Below, piece after piece: positions 27,101 to 34,538 of a stretch of DNA of 64,000 bases. The number at the start of each line of letters is the position of its first letter. Position 1 is the stretch's first letter. This DNA comes from Streptomyces yatensis (lineage in GTDB: Bacteria > Actinomycetota > Actinomycetes > Streptomycetales > Streptomycetaceae), in assembly GCF_018069625.1 (NCBI RefSeq), contig NZ_CP072941.1, positions 8,308,001 through 8,372,000 on the forward strand. The letters run 5' to 3'. Under the pieces are notes generated by a model, which saw only the letters and a program-made list of their open reading frames with translations, had not been told where the DNA came from and ran no database searches. A program made the position numbers and the translations under genes.

Positions 27101-28135
27101 TCCACCGTGCTGGCCCTGCCGTCGATGACCACCGTCGGCGACGGCGCGTTCCTCGCCGACGACACCATGGTCGCCTCCTACGAACTGGGCGGCGGCCGGC
27201 TGCGGATCGCGGAGTCGCGGGTCGGCAAGATGGCGTTCCTCGGCAACTCGGGGATGGCCGTGGGCGGCAGTTCGGTGCCCAAGCACGGCCTGGTCGGCGT
27301 GCTGTCCGCCGCGCCCAGGGGCGCCAAGGCGGGCAGCTCATGGCTCGGGATGCCGCCGATGAAGCTGCCGCGGGCGGCCGAGGAGGGCGACCAGAGCCGA
27401 ACGTACCGCCCGGCGCGGCGGCTGAAGTGGGCCCGCGGCGCGGTCGAGCTGTGCCGGATCGTCCCCGTGATGGCGGGTGCGGCGCTCGCGGTGCTGGTGC
27501 TGGCCGCCTTCGGGACCCTCGCCGCACGGTGGGGCTTCGCCGCGGCCATGGCGGCCGGCGGGGTGCTGCTGCTCGCGGGCGGCCTGGTCGCGTGCGCCGT
27601 GGCGGTGCTGGCCAAGTGGCTGCTGATGGGCCGGTTCCGGGCAGCCGAACGCCCGCTGTGGAGCTCCTTCGTGTGGCGCAACGAGCTGGCGGACACCTTC
27701 GTGGAGGTGCTGGCCGTGCCGTGGCTGGTCGGGGCCGTGCCAGGGACGCCGCTGATGAACTGGTGGCTGCGGGGCCTGGGCGCGCGCGTCGGGCGCGGGG
27801 CGTGGTGCGAGACGTACTGGCTGCCGGAGGCCGATCTGGTACGGATCGGCCCGGGCGCGAGCGTGAACCGGGGGTGTGTGGTGCAGACCCATCTCTTCCA
27901 CGACCGGATCATGCGCATGGACCGGGTGGTGCTGGAGGAGGGCGCCACCCTGGGCCCGCACGGCATCGTGCTGCTGGGCGCCACGGTCGGCGGGTGTGCC
28001 ACGGTGGGTCCGGCCTCGCTGGTGATGCGCGGCGAGACGCTGCCCGCGGGCACCCGGTGGCTCGGCAACCCGATCGCGGCGTGGCAGCCGGAGAAGACAC
28101 AGGACATGCGGAAGACGGAGGGTACGGCGAAGTGA
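24140..28135 (+). CDS. Pls/PosA-type single-module non-ribosomal peptide synthetase
   Basis: 1331 residues, close to poly-lysine synthetase length. Order: adenylation domain (about 45-530; IFTSGSTGKPKG, NTYGPTEATV, TSGKVDR); carrier domain with Ser near residue 570 (FFAAGGGSLAAAQ); then six hydrophobic segments in three pairs (from about 630, 870 and 1110). These separate three left-handed-helix-like repeats (about 780, 975 and 1205 onward). There is no condensation or thioesterase domain; in this family the tandem C-terminal domains make isopeptide bonds. By eye against GrsA the specificity residues read D-A-E-S-I-G-T-V-V-K; Glu at position 239 suggests a basic substrate (Lys, Orn or diaminobutyrate). 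GGAGAGG precedes the ATG. Product not provable here. Confidence 0.9.
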   Translation: MAVIDESQALIDEPRALIDPLPAPADEEPAVPPALFPGRGAHAERTLMDVLGETARRHPNAPAVDDGGQALSYRALLAEVERARLRLAEAGVGVGDRVGVRVPSGTADLYVGILAVLAAGAAYVPVDAEDPDERAELVFAEAGVSVVLGAGLEMTVCGAPHGAPGRPGPGDDAWIIFTSGSTGKPKGVAVTHRSAAAFVDAEAGLFLADEPMGPGDRVLAGLSVAFDASCEEMWLAWRSGACLVPAPRSLVRTGVDLGPWLVEQEITVVSTVPTLAALWPVEALDDVRLLIFGGEACPPELAERMAVEGREVWNTYGPTEATVVACAAQLTGEGPVRIGLPLDGWELAVVNARGEAVPMGEVGELVIGGAGLARYLDPAKDAEKYAPLPSLGWSRAYRSGDLVRAEEEGLLFVGRADEQIKLGGRRIELGEVDAALQALPGVAGAAAAVRTTKAGHQLLVGYVVPEESTAEDGGEDTDTGFDQADALERLRQALPAALVPLLAVVGTLPTRTSGKVDRAALPWPLPGVGTDGPADELTGTESWLAELWGEVLGTPATGPGADFFAAGGGSLAAAQLVSRIRDRYPSGSVSDIYQNPRLGALARTLDAMRGEATAGRTVRPVPARTGVAQTLLMLPLLTVAGLRWGVAAAAVFNVLHLCGAAPYAPTLSWWWIALGWLLFVSPPGRIAIAAGGARLLLRGLKPGTYPRGGGVHLRLWTAERLAELSGATGLSGSWLTHYARALGVRVGDDVDLHALPPVTGMLKLGKGSAVEPEVDLSGHWLDGDRLRIGRLRIGAGATVGARSTLFPGARIGKRAEIAPGSGVTGAVPAGRRWAGVPAAKSGKAAHHRPEGRPARTRRWAFVYGLTSLGLTLLPALALLPALAVITLCVRGTRDAGTALLHALAAVPLATVAGMVCYALFVLAGVRTLGLGLRAGDHPVHGRIAWQAWATERLMDMARVHLFPLYASLFTPVWLRALGMKVGRGVEASTVLALPSMTTVGDGAFLADDTMVASYELGGGRLRIAESRVGKMAFLGNSGMAVGGSSVPKHGLVGVLSAAPRGAKAGSSWLGMPPMKLPRAAEEGDQSRTYRPARRLKWARGAVELCRIVPVMAGAALAVLVLAAFGTLAARWGFAAAMAAGGVLLLAGGLVACAVAVLAKWLLMGRFRAAERPLWSSFVWRNELADTFVEVLAVPWLVGAVPGTPLMNWWLRGLGARVGRGAWCETYWLPEADLVRIGPGASVNRGCVVQTHLFHDRIMRMDRVVLEEGATLGPHGIVLLGATVGGCATVGPASLVMRGETLPAGTRWLGNPIAAWQPEKTQDMRKTEGTAK
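24152..24193 (+). repeat. 21-base tandem duplication at the synthetase N-terminus
   Basis: Two 21-base units (24152-24172 and 24173-24193) differ at two positions and encode DESQALI and DEPRALI immediately after the start codon region. The reading frame is kept. Confidence 0.8.
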
Positions 28136-29520
28136 GCAGGGGCAAGAGCGGCCGGGCGCAGGCCGCGCCCGGCGGCGCCGCCGGGGCGGACCGGTCCGGG
28201 GACTCCTATCTGCCCGGGCACGGCAACGGCGGCTACCGGGTGACCCATTACGACCTGGAGCTGACCTACCGCCCGAACACCGGCCGCCTCTCGGGCCGCG
28301 CCCGGATCTCGGCGGTCGCCGAGCCGGGCGCCGCGGGCGAGCCGCTGTCCGGGTTCAGCCTCGACCTCGGCGCGTTCCGGGTCGACGGGGTGCTGGTCGA
28401 CGGGGCCCGCGCGGCCCGCTACACCCACCGGGCCGACAAGCTGCGCATCCGCCCGGCGCGCCCGCTGCCCGCCGGGACCCCGTTCACGGTCGAGGTGCGG
28501 TACGTCGGGGTGCCCCGGCCGGTGAAGACCCGGCACTGGGGCGACCTGGGCTGGGAACAGCTGGAGGACGGGGCGCTGGTGGCCGGCCAGCCGATCGGCG
28601 CGCCGTCCTGGTTCCCGTGCGACGACCACCCGGCCGACAAGGCGTCGTACCGGATCGAGGTGACCGCGCCGTCGCCGTACACGGTGGTCGCCGCCGGGAC
28701 GCTGGACTCGTGCACGGTCGGCGCCTCCACCACGACCTGGGTGTACGAGCACCCGGCGCCGATGTCCAGCTATCTCGCCACCGTCCAGATCGGCCTGTAC
28801 GACCTGGTCGAGCTGACCGACGCGGCCGTGAGCCCGGTGTCCCAGCGGGCGGCGGTACCGCCGCGGCTGCGCGAGCGCTTCGACCACGACTTCGCCCGCC
28901 AGCCCCGCATGATGGCCGCCTTCGAGGACCTCTTCGGCCCGTATCCCTTCGACGAGTACGCCGTGGTGGTAACGGACGACGAGCTGGAGGTGCCGGTCGA
29001 GGCCCAGACGCTCGCCATCTTCGGCGCCAACCACGTCGACGGGCAGCGCGGCTGTGAGCGGCTGGTCGCCCATGAGCTGGCCCACCAGTGGTTCGGCAAC
29101 AGCCTGAGCGTCGCCGACTGGCGCCACATCTGGCTGAACGAGGGCTTCGCCAAGTACGCCGAGTGGCTGTGGTCGGAGGTCTCCGGCAGCCTCCCCGCCG
29201 CCACCATCGCGGCCCGCACCAGGGCCAGGCTGGCGGATCAGCCGCAGGACCTGCTGGTCGCGGACCCGGGCATGCCGCGGATGTTCGACGACCGGGTCTA
29301 CCAGCGGGGCGCGCTGACGCTGCACGCGCTCCGTACGGTCCTCGGCGACGACACCTTCTTCGCGGTGCTGCGCGAATGGACGGCCACACACCGCCACGCC
29401 ACCGTCACCACCGAGGAGTTCACCGCGCTCGCCGGACGCCGCGCCGCACAGCCTCTCGACGCGCTGTTCACCGCCTGGCTCCACGCCCCCCGCCTGCCGG
29501 AACTCCCCGGCCCCAGGTGA
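28132..29520 (+). CDS. M1-family zinc metallopeptidase
   Basis: 462 residues, about half a full aminopeptidase N. A beta-sandwich N-terminal domain (about 25-210) is followed by the thermolysin-like catalytic domain with HELAHQWFGN and, 18 residues on, the third ligand in WLNEGFAKYAEWLW. The GxMEN exopeptidase loop is replaced by VPVEAQTLAIFG, so substrate choice may differ. No signal peptide. GTG at 28132 overlaps the synthetase stop (GTGA), so the two are co-translated. A peptidase tied to a Pls-like synthetase suggests cleavage of the polymer inside the cell for self-protection or turnover; this is inferred. Confidence 0.9.
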   Translation: MSRGKSGRAQAAPGGAAGADRSGDSYLPGHGNGGYRVTHYDLELTYRPNTGRLSGRARISAVAEPGAAGEPLSGFSLDLGAFRVDGVLVDGARAARYTHRADKLRIRPARPLPAGTPFTVEVRYVGVPRPVKTRHWGDLGWEQLEDGALVAGQPIGAPSWFPCDDHPADKASYRIEVTAPSPYTVVAAGTLDSCTVGASTTTWVYEHPAPMSSYLATVQIGLYDLVELTDAAVSPVSQRAAVPPRLRERFDHDFARQPRMMAAFEDLFGPYPFDEYAVVVTDDELEVPVEAQTLAIFGANHVDGQRGCERLVAHELAHQWFGNSLSVADWRHIWLNEGFAKYAEWLWSEVSGSLPAATIAARTRARLADQPQDLLVADPGMPRMFDDRVYQRGALTLHALRTVLGDDTFFAVLREWTATHRHATVTTEEFTALAGRRAAQPLDALFTAWLHAPRLPELPGPR

Positions 29521-29527
29521 TCGGCTC

Positions 29528-29549
29528 CCACGCCCCGGGCGGGGTGTGG
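29528..29549. terminator. Bidirectional terminator-like hairpin
   Basis: Arms CCACGCCCC and GGGGTGTGG (one G-T wobble) with a 4-base loop sit 8 bases after the M1 peptidase stop, between convergent genes. No T-tract. Confidence 0.55.
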
Positions 29550-29618
29550 TGTGCCTGCGGACCGGGCGCGGCCGGGCCGATACCGAGGAGTGGCGGAGCG
29601 GAGAGGATGCCCAGCGCG

Positions 29619-30011
29619 CTAGCGAGGGCCCGGTTCGCCGGGGGCGACCGGCTCGGGGTCGGCGTCGAGCGCGTCGAGCACCGCCTCGCCGTTCGCCATC
29701 GCCCACTCGGTCAGCATGTGGATCGGATCGATCAGCGTCGCCCCGAGCGGGGTGAGTTCGTACTCGACGCGCGGCGGCACCTCGGCGTAGGCGTGGCGGC
29801 GGATCAGGCCATGCGCCTCGAGCCGTCGGAGGGTCTGGGTGAGCACCTTGCGGGAGATGCCGCCGATCAGCTCGATCAGCTCGCCATGGCGCACCGGGCC
29901 CCGGCTGAGGCCGTAGAGCACCACCGCCGTCCACTTGTCGCCGATGAGCTCGACCGCCAGACGCGCCGGGCAGTCGGCGAGAAAGGGACCGCCGGGACCG
30001 AAACCGCTCAT
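29619..30011 (-). CDS. HxlR-family transcriptional regulator
   Basis: 130 residues, one winged helix. CPARLAVELIGDKWTAVVLY has the Cys and the GDKW motif typical of HxlR proteins. LIGGISRKVLTQTLRRLEAH is the recognition helix, followed by the wing YELTPLG. The C-terminus is a short acidic/Pro tail. HxlR proteins often sense electrophiles or redox stress through the N-terminal Cys. It is divergent from a quinone-reductase-like gene, with a palindrome in the shared 90-base promoter region, so it most likely represses that gene and itself. Confidence 0.9.
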   Translation of the reverse strand: MSGFGPGGPFLADCPARLAVELIGDKWTAVVLYGLSRGPVRHGELIELIGGISRKVLTQTLRRLEAHGLIRRHAYAEVPPRVEYELTPLGATLIDPIHMLTEWAMANGEAVLDALDADPEPVAPGEPGPR

Positions 30012-30047
30012 GGCGCCAAAGGTACCTCCGCCAGAGGCACCTGCCGG

Positions 30048-30059
30048 TTCCTATAGGAA
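30048..30059. promoter_or_regulatory. Palindrome in the HxlR/oxidoreductase divergent promoter
   Basis: TTCCTATAGGAA is a perfect 12-base palindrome; flanking bases extend the symmetry imperfectly to GGTTCCTATAGGAAACC. It lies midway between the two divergent starts and is AT-richer than its surroundings. It is the best candidate HxlR operator. A second palindrome AGGTACCT lies at 30020-30027. Confidence 0.6.
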
Positions 30060-30101
30060 ACCTAGCCTGGGTTCTCTCCCCCCTCCCGAGCCAGGAGAGT
30101 C

Positions 30102-31034
30102 ATGCGAGTCATCACCCAGCAGACGCTCGGCGGTCCCGAGGTGCTCACCATCGTGGACGCGCCCGAGCCCCAGCCCCTCCCGACCGAGGTTCTCGTCCGC
30201 GTCAAGGCGATCGGGCTCAACCCGCTGGAGGCGCTCCTGCGTGCCGGCGAGTTCCCCCCGCTGCTCGGCCGGCCGCCGTTCGTCCTCGGCTGGGACATCA
30301 GCGGCGTGGTCGAGGAAGGGTCGCTGACGTATCGGTTCAGGCCCGGCGACGAGGTGTTCGGGATGCCGCTGTTCCCGCGGGCGGCGAGCGCGTACGCCGA
30401 GGTGGTGTCGGCGCCGGCATTGCACCTGGTACGCAAGCCGGCCGCGCTCTCGCATGGAGAGGCCTCGGCGCTGCCGGTCGTCGGGCTGACGGCGTGGCAG
30501 GGCCTCGTCGACCTCGGCGGTGTGACCGAGGGCGACCGGGTCCTGGTCCACGGCGGTGGTGGCGGGGTCGGCCACGTCGCGATCCAGATCGCGAAGGCGC
30601 TCGGCGCGCACGTGATCGCGACCGCCAGTGGGAGCAAGCGGGAGTTCGTCGAGGGCTTCGGCGCCGACGAGGTGATCGACTACACGGCGGTCGACTTCAC
30701 CGAGGCGGTCCGCGATATCGATGTCGTGCTCGACACGATCGGCGGCGACACCGCCGAGCGGTCGCTCGGCGTGCTCCGCCCGGGCGGTCACCTGGTCACG
30801 GCGGTCGCCGAGGAGGACGCGGAGCTCATCGCACGGTACGAGGCGGCCGGTATGCGCTTCAGCGGTATCGCGGTCGACCCCGATCCGGTCGCGCTGCGAG
30901 GTCTGGTCGAACTCGTCGAACAGGGCCGGCTCCGGGTCCATGTGCAGGAGACGTTCCCGTTCGAGCGCGTGGCCGACGCGCACCGGCTGCTCGACGGCGG
31001 TCACCTCCGGGGCAAGGTCGTCCTCACCGTCTGA
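30102..31034 (+). CDS. NADP-dependent quinone-reductase-like zinc-type dehydrogenase
   Basis: 310 residues of the medium-chain dehydrogenase/quinone oxidoreductase group. The GroES-like N-terminal domain has IGLNPLEALLRAG and WDISGVV. The nucleotide domain has GDRVLVHGGGGGVGHVAIQIAKALGA-type glycines at about residues 148-165. The structural-zinc Cys cluster is absent, as usual for this subgroup. AGGAGAG lies 4 bases before the ATG. It probably reduces quinones or enals with NADPH and is likely controlled by the divergent HxlR protein. Confidence 0.9.
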   Translation: MRVITQQTLGGPEVLTIVDAPEPQPLPTEVLVRVKAIGLNPLEALLRAGEFPPLLGRPPFVLGWDISGVVEEGSLTYRFRPGDEVFGMPLFPRAASAYAEVVSAPALHLVRKPAALSHGEASALPVVGLTAWQGLVDLGGVTEGDRVLVHGGGGGVGHVAIQIAKALGAHVIATASGSKREFVEGFGADEVIDYTAVDFTEAVRDIDVVLDTIGGDTAERSLGVLRPGGHLVTAVAEEDAELIARYEAAGMRFSGIAVDPDPVALRGLVELVEQGRLRVHVQETFPFERVADAHRLLDGGHLRGKVVLTV

Positions 31035-31043
31035 TCCCTCGTG

Positions 31044-31065
31044 GGGCCTCGCGTGCGGGAGGCCC
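31044..31065 (+). terminator. Hairpin after the quinone-reductase-like gene
   Basis: GGGCCTC and GAGGCCC arms (7 bp, perfect) with an 8-base loop, 10 bases after the stop codon. No T-tract. Confidence 0.55.
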
Positions 31066-31231
31066 AATGAGGAACGGCCGCGCCCGGGCGTTCGTGTAAC
31101 AGGGCTGTATCAGGGGGGAGGTTGGGCGGAACGTGCGGCGGGCCGGGCGGCTCCTGCTGATCAGAAACGCTCGCCCGTACCGACGTGTACCGAGCGGGCG
31201 GCACCCCCCAACCAGTACTGAGGAAGAAACG

Positions 31232-31879
31232 ATGCGCGTTCACAAGCTCACCTTCGCGGCCCTGGTCGTCGCCGCGGGTCTCTCGCTCACGGCCTGTCAG
31301 AACGACGATGACGGCTCGGGGAAGAGCGACCCGTCGTCCGCGTCCAGTGCGTCTTCCTCGGGCGGCGGTTCGGGCTCGGGCGGTTCGGACCAGGGCGGCG
31401 GGAAGGACTCCGGCGGGCAGGGCACGGCCGCCGGGACCGGCTCCGACGAGAACGGCGAGGTCGGCAAGTGCCGCACCGACGAGCTGGAGATCACGGCGGC
31501 GGACCACACCATCGACGGCGACGGCGAGGGCACCGTCGCGGTGACGCTGAAGAACGGCGGCGGCCGGGACTGCACGATCTCCGGGTTCGCGGGCGTCGAC
31601 CTGAAGACCAGCGAGGGGGCGCTGTCCGCGAAGCGCAGTGGTCAGCCGGCCGACTCGCACATCCTCAAGGACGGGGAGTCGACGTACTTCGGCGTCAACT
31701 ACCCGATCAACGACTCGGGCGGCTCCGGCGTCCGCGTCACGGGGCTGGTGGTGACCCCGCCGAACGAGACGAAGTCGGTCACCCTCGACTGGCCGGGCGG
31801 CGGCACCCTGCCCGTCACGGACGGCTCCGGCTCCCCGGTGAAGGTCGGCCCGATCGGCGGCATCGGTCAGGGCGGCTGA
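31232..31879 (+). CDS. DUF4232-type lipoprotein
   Basis: 215 residues. The leader MRVHKLTFAALVVAAGLSLT ends in the lipobox ACQ. A Ser/Gly/Asp-rich linker (about residues 25-80) is followed by a compact domain with CRTDELEITAADH, VTLKNGGGRDCTISGFAGVDL and GVNYPIND. This matches DUF4232 lipoproteins, which are abundant in Streptomyces and have no known function. Two Cys in the domain (CRTD and DCTI) probably form a disulfide. Strong GAGGAAG before the ATG. It stands alone, with hairpins on both sides. Confidence 0.88.
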   Translation: MRVHKLTFAALVVAAGLSLTACQNDDDGSGKSDPSSASSASSSGGGSGSGGSDQGGGKDSGGQGTAAGTGSDENGEVGKCRTDELEITAADHTIDGDGEGTVAVTLKNGGGRDCTISGFAGVDLKTSEGALSAKRSGQPADSHILKDGESTYFGVNYPINDSGGSGVRVTGLVVTPPNETKSVTLDWPGGGTLPVTDGSGSPVKVGPIGGIGQGG

Positions 31880-31893
31880 CCCGCACCTCCCAG

Positions 31894-31929
31894 GGTGCCC
31901 GGGCAGCGGCGCGCCGCTGCCCGGGCACC
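31894..31929 (+). terminator. Perfect 18-bp-arm inverted repeat after the lipoprotein gene
   Basis: GGTGCCCGGGCAGCGGCG is followed at once by its exact reverse complement, making a 36-base perfect palindrome 15 bases after the stop. No T-run, as is common for Streptomyces terminators. Being symmetric, it works for either strand. Confidence 0.75.
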
Positions 31930-32006
31930 CGCCGGTGCGGAATGACGCGTAACGGTGATGGGCTGGGCGTTCGCGCATGCCACCGTCCGGATGGTGAGGT
32001 GGCACG

Positions 32007-32960
32007 GTGACCGACCACGATGAGGCGGCGGCCCTCCGACCGCTGACACTGGCCTGGGTGAGCCGGCACCTGGCGGCCGGCGAACGGATCGTCGGAACCC
32101 AGGCGCTGCACGGCGGCATCACCGCCGACATGCGCAGGCTGACCATCGGCACGCGGGACGGAGACACCCGTCATCTGGTGCTGCGGACCTTCGTCGGCAG
32201 GGAGCACGCCGAGGACTGGCTGCACCGTGAGTCCGGCGCCCTGACCCTGCTCACGGGGACCGGTGTGCCGGCTCCTGGACTGGTCGCCGTCGATCCGACC
32301 GCCGCGCAGTGCGAATATCCCTCGCTCCTCATGACACATCTGGCGGGCCGGACGGTCCTCGAGGAGGAGGGATTGGAGACGCGCGTCCCTCTGCTGGCCC
32401 GGCAACTCGTGGCGATCCACGCGGTGCGCCCCGCCGTTCGGCCCCGGGAGTACGTGGCGTTGACGACCGCCGACACCGTCGTGACGCCGAAGGGCGCCGA
32501 CGCGGCGGTATGGGCCGCGGCCATCGACGTGATCCGCGAGCCCCCGCCGCCCTATGAAGGGCGATTCCTGCACCGGGACTTCCAGCCCGGCAATGTGCTG
32601 TTCGACGTGCCGCCGTCACGGCCGGCGGATGCCCGCATCAGCGGCGTCGTCGACTGGGCGGGGGCCTCCTGGGGCCCGGCGGATCTCGATGTGGCGCACT
32701 GTTCCACCCATCTCGCGCTGCTGCACGGCCCGGCGTGGGGTCTGCGGTTCGCCGAGGCGTACGAGGAGGCCGGCGGGGTGCTGGCCGCGACCGCGAGCGA
32801 GCGGCTGTACTGGCGGGTGCGGGACGGGCTGGCGTGCTCGGAAGAAGTGCGGTTGGTGTCGCGGCCATGGCGGGAGGCAGGGAGGACGGAGCTGACGACA
32901 CGAGCCGTGGAGGAGCGGCTGGATGCCTATGTCACCGCCGTGATGGACGCGCTGGGCTGA
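32007..32960 (+). CDS. Phosphotransferase (APH/kinase-like fold)
   Basis: 317 residues. RHLVLRTFV has the N-lobe strand. FLHRDFQPGNVLFD gives the catalytic HxDxxxxN loop and GVVDWAGASWGPADLDVAH the metal-binding DxD-like region of the APH family. GTG at 32007 with GAGGTGG upstream. Related enzymes phosphorylate aminoglycosides, homoserine, choline or other small molecules; none of the specific aminoglycoside-site patterns can be judged by eye. Single gene, convergent with the MFS gene. Confidence 0.85.
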   Translation: MTDHDEAAALRPLTLAWVSRHLAAGERIVGTQALHGGITADMRRLTIGTRDGDTRHLVLRTFVGREHAEDWLHRESGALTLLTGTGVPAPGLVAVDPTAAQCEYPSLLMTHLAGRTVLEEEGLETRVPLLARQLVAIHAVRPAVRPREYVALTTADTVVTPKGADAAVWAAAIDVIREPPPPYEGRFLHRDFQPGNVLFDVPPSRPADARISGVVDWAGASWGPADLDVAHCSTHLALLHGPAWGLRFAEAYEEAGGVLAATASERLYWRVRDGLACSEEVRLVSRPWREAGRTELTTRAVEERLDAYVTAVMDALG

Positions 32961-32972
32961 GCCACGACGGTC

Positions 32973-32987
32973 CGGGGCGCGGCCCCG
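32973..32987. terminator. Short hairpin between convergent genes
   Basis: CGGGGC and GCCCCG arms around GCG, between the phosphotransferase stop (32960) and the MFS stop (33015). Confidence 0.45.
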
Positions 32988-33014
32988 TGACCCACACCCG
33001 CGGGGGAGTGGCTG

Positions 33015-34268
33015 CTAGCGGTCGGTGAGCGATCGGCGCTTTCGGCTTTGCGTACGCCGGAGGCCGTTCGCCGAGCGGCCGGTGGCCGGTCGGCCACCGG
33101 TGAGGAGAACCATGAGGGCCACGACCGCCATCACCGCGGACATCGTGGCGAAGCCGGTGGAGAAGGTGGCCACTTGGGCCGCCAGGCCCAGCATCAGGGA
33201 GCCGAGTCCGGTGCCCGCGTCGTAGCCGATGTTCCACGCGACGGATGTCGTATGCCGGTTCTCCGCGCCCGCGTAGGTGAACGCCTGCACCAGCGTGAGG
33301 CTCTGCAGCCCTCCGTACGCCGCTCCCAGCACGACCAGTCCGGCCGGCAGGACGAGGACGGGGACCCTCTCCGATCCCACGGCCAGGGCGATCAGCGCCA
33401 GCCCCGCACACGCGGCCGAGGCGAGGACGCCGCTGATCGGCCGCAGAGCGATCCGGTCGGCCAGTACTCCGCAGCCCCAACGGGAGACCGCGGCCGTGGC
33501 GGTGAGGGCGAGCAGGGCCGTGGCGGCCAGCGCCGGGGTGGTGGTGAACTGCGGAGCGAAGGTGAGTACGGCACCCCCCGCGGCCGTGACCAGCAGCAAC
33601 ACGGTGAGCGGGAGCAGGATGCGCCGGAGCACCGTGGTCGCGGGGGCGGGATCGCGTGGCCGGCTGTCCTCTGGCGCGGGGCCGCCGATGCGGGCCTCGA
33701 CGACGTGGCCGAGGGATCGTGTCCAGGGCAGCGCCAGGACGGGGAGTGCGCCGCACGTGATGATCGCGGGGAGGGCGAACGTGTCCACCAGCCAGGGCGC
33801 CGCCGGGGTGAGGGCGACCTGGGGGAGGGCGACCGCGAAGCCGTAGAGCCCGATGGCCGCACCCTGGCGTCCGCGCGGGGCCAGCGCGGCCGCGGCGGTG
33901 GAACCACAGACGGTGACGATGCCGAAGCCCACTCCGCGGAAGGCCGTGGTCAGCAGGATGGGCCACAGGTGGTCGCTGAGGGCTTGCAGCGGGGCGGGCA
34001 GGCCGAGCAGCAGGGATCCGAGCACGAGGGTGCGGGTCCAGCCGAGGACGCGCAGCGCCGCTTTGACGCACAGCTGGGCCAGGACGGTGGCGGCCATCAG
34101 GACGGCGGTGACGAGCCCGGCACCGAACTCATCCGCTCCTCCGCTGACCGCCCATGCCGGGGAGACCGGCAGCAGCAGGGCGAACCCGGAGAAGCAGCAG
34201 AGCACCACCATCAGCAGGTGCGGTATGCCCGGGGCCCGGATGACGGATTCTTTCGCGCGCCCTGACAT
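33015..34268 (-). CDS. MFS transporter
   Basis: 417 residues with about 12 hydrophobic segments in two bundles; the central cytoplasmic loop (about 185-210) holds EARIGGPAPEDSRPRDPAP. The second half has SRWGCGVLADRIALRPISG, matching the MFS loop motif GxxxDRxxxR-like. ATG at 34268 is chosen because GAGGAGG lies 4 bases upstream. Probably an exporter; no substrate can be assigned. Its neighbours do not suggest a pathway. Confidence 0.87.
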   Translation of the reverse strand: MSGRAKESVIRAPGIPHLLMVVLCCFSGFALLLPVSPAWAVSGGADEFGAGLVTAVLMAATVLAQLCVKAALRVLGWTRTLVLGSLLLGLPAPLQALSDHLWPILLTTAFRGVGFGIVTVCGSTAAAALAPRGRQGAAIGLYGFAVALPQVALTPAAPWLVDTFALPAIITCGALPVLALPWTRSLGHVVEARIGGPAPEDSRPRDPAPATTVLRRILLPLTVLLLVTAAGGAVLTFAPQFTTTPALAATALLALTATAAVSRWGCGVLADRIALRPISGVLASAACAGLALIALAVGSERVPVLVLPAGLVVLGAAYGGLQSLTLVQAFTYAGAENRHTTSVAWNIGYDAGTGLGSLMLGLAAQVATFSTGFATMSAVMAVVALMVLLTGGRPATGRSANGLRRTQSRKRRSLTDR

Positions 34269-34456
34269 GAACCTCCTCTGGCCCTGATCTTCGAGGCGGA
34301 CGGTCATGATCAGATGGCAGGTCCCGCCGTCGTCGCCGCGGTAGGTGTGGGGGCGTCGCCGTCGAAGGTGGCGGTCTGCCCGGCTTCGACGGGATGCCAG
34401 TCCTTCCGCTGATGCTAAGGGATGGGCTGTGCTCGCACTGCTGCCGGCGAGCCTGC

Positions 34457-34495
34457 ACGTCGCCGCCCTTCAGCGCAGCGGAAGGGCGGCGACGT
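34457..34495 (-). terminator. Terminator of the sugar dehydrogenase gene
   Basis: 15-bp perfect arms (ACGTCGCCGCCCTTC and its complement) with a 9-base loop, about 45 bases beyond the 34539 stop. Confidence 0.75.
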
Positions 34496-34538
34496 GAACC
34501 GGTGGCACGCGCCACTCGGCCGCGTCGTCCGGTTGTCG

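Noticed and set aside
32007..32960. Aminoglycoside resistance gene
   Set aside because: Only the general APH-fold motifs are visible; this fold serves many small-molecule kinases and no resistance context is present.
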